Shown in pieces: positions 42,978-45,270 of a stretch of 45,270 bases of DNA. The notes below the pieces were generated by a model, which worked only from the letters and a program-made list of their open reading frames with translations, searched no databases and was not told the DNA's origin. Source of the DNA: Bacteroidales bacterium (lineage in GTDB: Bacteria; Bacteroidota; Bacteroidia; Bacteroidales; Lentimicrobiaceae); the NCBI GenBank assembly GCA_024636955.1, contig JAGXGB010000005.1, positions 1-45,270 of the forward strand, in the 5' to 3' direction. The position numbers and the translations under genes were made by a program. Each line of letters begins with the position of its first letter. Within the stretch, counting starts at the first letter, position 1.

Positions 42978-44330
42978 TTATTTAGTAGAAGCTAATTTAA
43001 CAAACTCCTCATAACTTAAGTTTTCCTGCTTAGGCTGAACTTTTTCTTTTATTAAATCAATCAATTTCTTTTCAAAAAGCTGATTGCGGATTCTTCCGGC
43101 ATCCTCTTTATTCTTCATGAAAGAGTCGGCAATGCTGTCAATACGTGCCTTCATTTCGTCATCCATTTCTCCTGAACCGGGTCGGCGGAAGTATCCTCTG
43201 AATACGTCTTTAACTTCCTCTTCTGATACACCAATGTTATGCTCTGTAACCAATTTGTTTTCAATTAATTGCCAACGCAATGAGCGGCCGTAACCTTCAT
43301 AATCGCGTTCAACATCTTCCGCTGTTAGCTTTTCAGGATTGGTTTCAACCAGCCATCTTTTAACAAATTCATCAGGCAATGTTATATTTGCTGCGCTAAT
43401 TATAGCTTCAAGCGCATCATTAAAGAATTTACGGTCTGACTCAGTGCCAAAAGATTGAGATGCTTCTTTCTTGATTCGTGCAAGCATTTCTTCCTCAGTT
43501 TTTATTTCCTCTCCAGGGAAAATCTTCTCAAAAAACTCCTCATTTAGCTCAGCAGGATTCATCCGGCTGATTGTTGCAACCGTAAAGTTAAAGGAAGAAT
43601 TGATATCTTCTGCAGCTTCAGGCTCAATACCCAACATTGTGGCTTTATCAGTGTTGTTTTCTGTAATTTCAGATGGCTTGATGGTAATGGTTGATCCAAC
43701 CTGTAATCCAACAAATGACTTAACAACTGCCTCGTCTTTAAGTAAAGCAGTGTTAATAATACCTGAAGTCTTCAGTCCTTCAGCCTTAACTGAACCATCT
43801 TTATTTAATTCAACGAAATCCCCATTTACAACATCATTTTTTTCAACAGTTTCAACTTCTGACATTTCGCCTTGTTTCTGACGAATATCTGCCAGATAGT
43901 CAGTTGCCATCTTGTCAGATGCTTCTACATTGTAATATGGAATGTTTAATTCGGGTGAAAGGGTCACTTCAAAAGTGGGAGCCATTGCAAGGTCAAAATA
44001 AAAGCTCATATCACCTGCTTCAGCGAAATCAACCTGGTCAGTCTTTTCAGTATTTGCAAGTGGATTACCAAGCAGTTGAAGGTCATTTTCCCTGATATAA
44101 TTATCAAGGGCATCACTTAGTAATTTATTGATTTCATCAGCCGTAGCTGCCTGACCATACATCTTTTTTGTTAGTCCAAAAGGCACTTTACCGGGCCTGA
44201 AACCAGGCATTTGTGCTTTTCTTTGATAGTCTTTTAAAACCTTGGTTACGTTATCCTGATAGTCAGCGTTAGTGAGGTCAATTTTTAATGTAGCTGTAAG
44301 ATCGCCTGTTTTCTGAAGTTCAATATTCAT
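42978..44330 (-). CDS. tig: Trigger factor
   Basis: 450 residues. The ribosome-docking signature is GFRPGKVPF (43-51). The middle domain (about 160-240) aligns with the FKBP position but is poorly conserved, with [16 protein letters not shown] in place of the usual GDxVxxDFxG pattern, so prolyl isomerase activity may be weak or absent. The C-terminal helical arms form the chaperone cradle. It binds nascent chains at the ribosome exit. First gene of tig-clpP-clpX with a -7 box 61 bp upstream. Confidence 0.93.
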   Translation of the reverse strand: MNIELQKTGDLTATLKIDLTNADYQDNVTKVLKDYQRKAQMPGFRPGKVPFGLTKKMYGQAATADEINKLLSDALDNYIRENDLQLLGNPLANTEKTDQVDFAEAGDMSFYFDLAMAPTFEVTLSPELNIPYYNVEASDKMATDYLADIRQKQGEMSEVETVEKNDVVNGDFVELNKDGSVKAEGLKTSGIINTALLKDEAVVKSFVGLQVGSTITIKPSEITENNTDKATMLGIEPEAAEDINSSFNFTVATISRMNPAELNEEFFEKIFPGEEIKTEEEMLARIKKEASQSFGTESDRKFFNDALEAIISAANITLPDEFVKRWLVETNPEKLTAEDVERDYEGYGRSLRWQLIENKLVTEHNIGVSEEEVKDVFRGYFRRPGSGEMDDEMKARIDSIADSFMKNKEDAGRIRNQLFEKKLIDLIKEKVQPKQENLSYEEFVKLASTK

Positions 44331-44391
44331 ACTAAATTTATAAAGTTTGCAGTTACTGAATTAAACATAATTAATATTGTGATATATTTTG

Positions 44392-44399
44392 CAAAGATA
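44392..44399 (-). promoter_or_regulatory. Sigma-ABfr -7 box for tig-clpP-clpX (TATCTTTG)
   Basis: Exact TAnnTTTG on the minus strand in the 86-bp gap between DUF4342 and tig, giving a leader of roughly 55 nt. Confidence 0.6.
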
Positions 44400-44416
44400 A
44401 TCAATAATTTATGCCG

Positions 44417-44656
44417 TTATACCCCGTCTTTGCGAACAACTTCAATGGTAAAGTTAGCGGCCAACGCAGCTAATGCGCCAACAGCAGCAAGCACTGGAGC
44501 AAAAACAGCACCAATTACACCAATGGTGACGGGGATTTCAAGGTAAATTTTACCCTCTTCGTTTTTTATTATTATCCGGCTTATATTGCCTTCGTGGAAT
44601 AACCGCTTGATCTGTGCAAGCAATTCTTCGCCTTTTACTTTAAATTCTTCGTTCAT
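44417..44656 (-). CDS. DUF4342 small membrane-associated protein
   Basis: 79 residues. KVKGEELLAQIKRLFHEGNI, then SRIIIKNEEGKIYLEIPVTIG and a hydrophobic Ala/Val segment (VIGAVFAPVLAAVGALAAL), match the DUF4342 pattern found in Bacteroidota and Firmicutes. The single hydrophobic hairpin suggests membrane association. Function unknown. It is transcribed in the same direction as tig, 86 bp upstream, probably as its own unit. Confidence 0.85.
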   Translation of the reverse strand: MNEEFKVKGEELLAQIKRLFHEGNISRIIIKNEEGKIYLEIPVTIGVIGAVFAPVLAAVGALAALAANFTIEVVRKDGV

Positions 44657-44810
44657 GACATACTTATTTTAAAAGTTTCTAATAAGGTCTAATCAATTAT
44701 TGTGCAAATTTGGATGAGATTCAAATCTCTTTTTAAAAAGTGCATTCCATCGATAAAAAAAGCAGCGCCGAACCGACGATGCCTTTTCTTCAAACCATAT
44801 TTATTATAGA

Positions 44811-45004
44811 AGGTATCTCCTCCACAAGTCCTGATAAGGTATCTGATTTAAAAGTCCTGAGGTGTCTAATTAAAAAGCCTTAGGTGTCTAATAAAAAGTC
44901 CTGAGGTTTCTGATTAAAAGTCCTGAGGTGACCAAATAAAAAAGTCCTGATGAGGTTTCTGTTTAACTAGCACTGATGAGGTGTCTATTACACAAGTCCT
45001 GATG
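44811..45004. repeat. Eight-unit tandem repeat (22-27 bp) overlapping the V-ATPase K gene 3' end
   Basis: Units start at 44811, 44837, 44860, 44882, 44904, 44926, 44953 and 44979 and follow AGGTGTCTAATTAAAAGTCCTGATG. Lengths are 26, 23, 22, 22, 22, 27, 26 and 26 bp. The last unit covers the final codons of the K subunit gene (stop at 44988-44990). On the minus strand most units repeat CAGGACTT, which there encodes part of Ser-Gly-Leu. It fills most of the 331-bp gap before DUF4342; 44657-44810 holds nothing else I can support. Confidence 0.9.
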
Positions 45005-45270
45005 AAATAAGGAACGTTGCAGCAAAAGCAATAATAGCATAAAGTTCTGGAAAAACTGCCAGTACCATGGTTTTACCAAAAACATCATAACCTGATGCAA
45101 TTGATGATATACCATTAGCACACACCCTACCTTGAACAATAGCTGATATCAAAGCAACTGTTCCAAGTGCAAGTCCGGCAGCCAAAATTGCCATTCCCTG
45201 GAGAACAGTCATACTTGATGAAATTACACCTGAATTATTTATAATAAAAAATCCGGCAAAACCATAAAGG
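44988..45270 (-). CDS. ntpK: V-type ATP synthase subunit K, 5' end outside the window
   Basis: The frame is open to the window edge: residues before the ATG at 45212 (LYGFAGFFIINNSGVISSS) continue the protein, so only the last 94 or so residues are seen. The content is a proteolipid hairpin: GMAILAAGLALGTVALISAIVQGRVCANGI and KTMVLAVFPELYAIIAFAATFLI. The glutamate in FPELYAI is the ion-carrying carboxylate of the rotor ring. The pattern fits the V/A-type K subunit rather than F-type AtpE. Other V-ATPase subunits should lie beyond 45270. The final residues, SSGLV, are encoded within a tandem repeat unit. Confidence 0.85.
   Translation of the reverse strand, partial: LYGFAGFFIINNSGVISSSMTVLQGMAILAAGLALGTVALISAIVQGRVCANGISSIASGYDVFGKTMVLAVFPELYAIIAFAATFLISSGLV

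Noticed and set aside
44811-45004. CRISPR array or toxin-antitoxin repeat
   Set aside because: Contiguous degenerate units without unique spacers; the last unit is coding sequence of the V-ATPase K gene.
44988-45212. Complete F-type ATP synthase subunit c (atpE) starting at the ATG at 45212
   Set aside because: The frame continues upstream to the window edge with a proteolipid-like helix, and FPELYAI fits the V/A-type K subunit, so the ATG is internal.

Overview
The window looks like a chromosomal segment of a Bacteroidota bacterium, probably Bacteroidales-like. The evidence is low G+C, absence of Shine-Dalgarno sites, promoters of the Bacteroidota sigma-ABfr type (TAnnTTTG at -7), a 698-residue Rho with a long disordered insert, and families typical of the phylum: DUF5777, DUF4294, a 590-residue aromatic amino acid hydroxylase, PagL-like acyloxyacyl hydrolase, a V-type ATPase K subunit and a CarboxypepD_reg/TonB receptor. 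I see no tRNA, rRNA, CRISPR, IS element or prophage.

Layout. 1-2177: a VWA protein cut by the window edge and the C-terminal half of a split transketolase. 2249-10576: a respiratory or extracellular electron-transfer locus. A Crp/Fnr regulator is divergent from a CX4CH lipoprotein, a DUF5777 beta-barrel, a heptaheme membrane cytochrome overlapping a b561-type cytochrome, a hexaheme lipoprotein on a collagen-like stalk, another putative barrel, a small soluble cytochrome c and a NapC-like heptaheme membrane cytochrome. Together they carry 22 predicted c-type hemes. A perfect FNR-type palindrome lies in the divergent promoter and a near-perfect one lies upstream of the soluble cytochrome. 10858-17237: rho, gcvT, comB and an M49 (dipeptidyl-peptidase III) lipoprotein. 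17382-23173: stress and metal genes: a hemerythrin/RIC-like protein with a LuxR regulator, a Cys-rich copper-storage-like protein, a CDF exporter, and an arsRCM-acr3 operon whose ArsR-type operator brackets its own -7 box. 23247-29547: PagL-like protein, back-to-back promoters with a 21-codon ORF, TonB receptor, miaA and a GT2 glycosyltransferase. 29591-35888: phenylalanine/tyrosine catabolism (hydroxylase, HPPD, homogentisate dioxygenase, fumarylacetoacetase, flavin reductase). 35989-45270: pcm, an oxidoreductase, a lipoprotein overlapping a sugar-phosphate transferase, DUF4294, tig-clpP-clpX, DUF4342 and a partial V-ATPase K subunit.

Two themes stand out. First, the cytochrome locus reads as one chain: quinol oxidation by the b-type/heptaheme pair or the NapC-like protein, periplasmic transfer by the small cytochrome, and delivery to lipoprotein cytochromes at or beyond the outer membrane. 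The oxygenases of the tyrosine pathway need O2, so the organism is probably facultative or microaerophilic, which fits an Fnr-type switch. Second, short tandem repeats recur at gene ends with periods near multiples of 11 bp (11, 22, 22, 22-27, 33, 44-45). At pcm, clpX and the V-ATPase K gene the repeat unit contains the gene's own last codons and stop, so the repeats look like serial duplications of coding 3' ends. I do not recognise this as a described element class.
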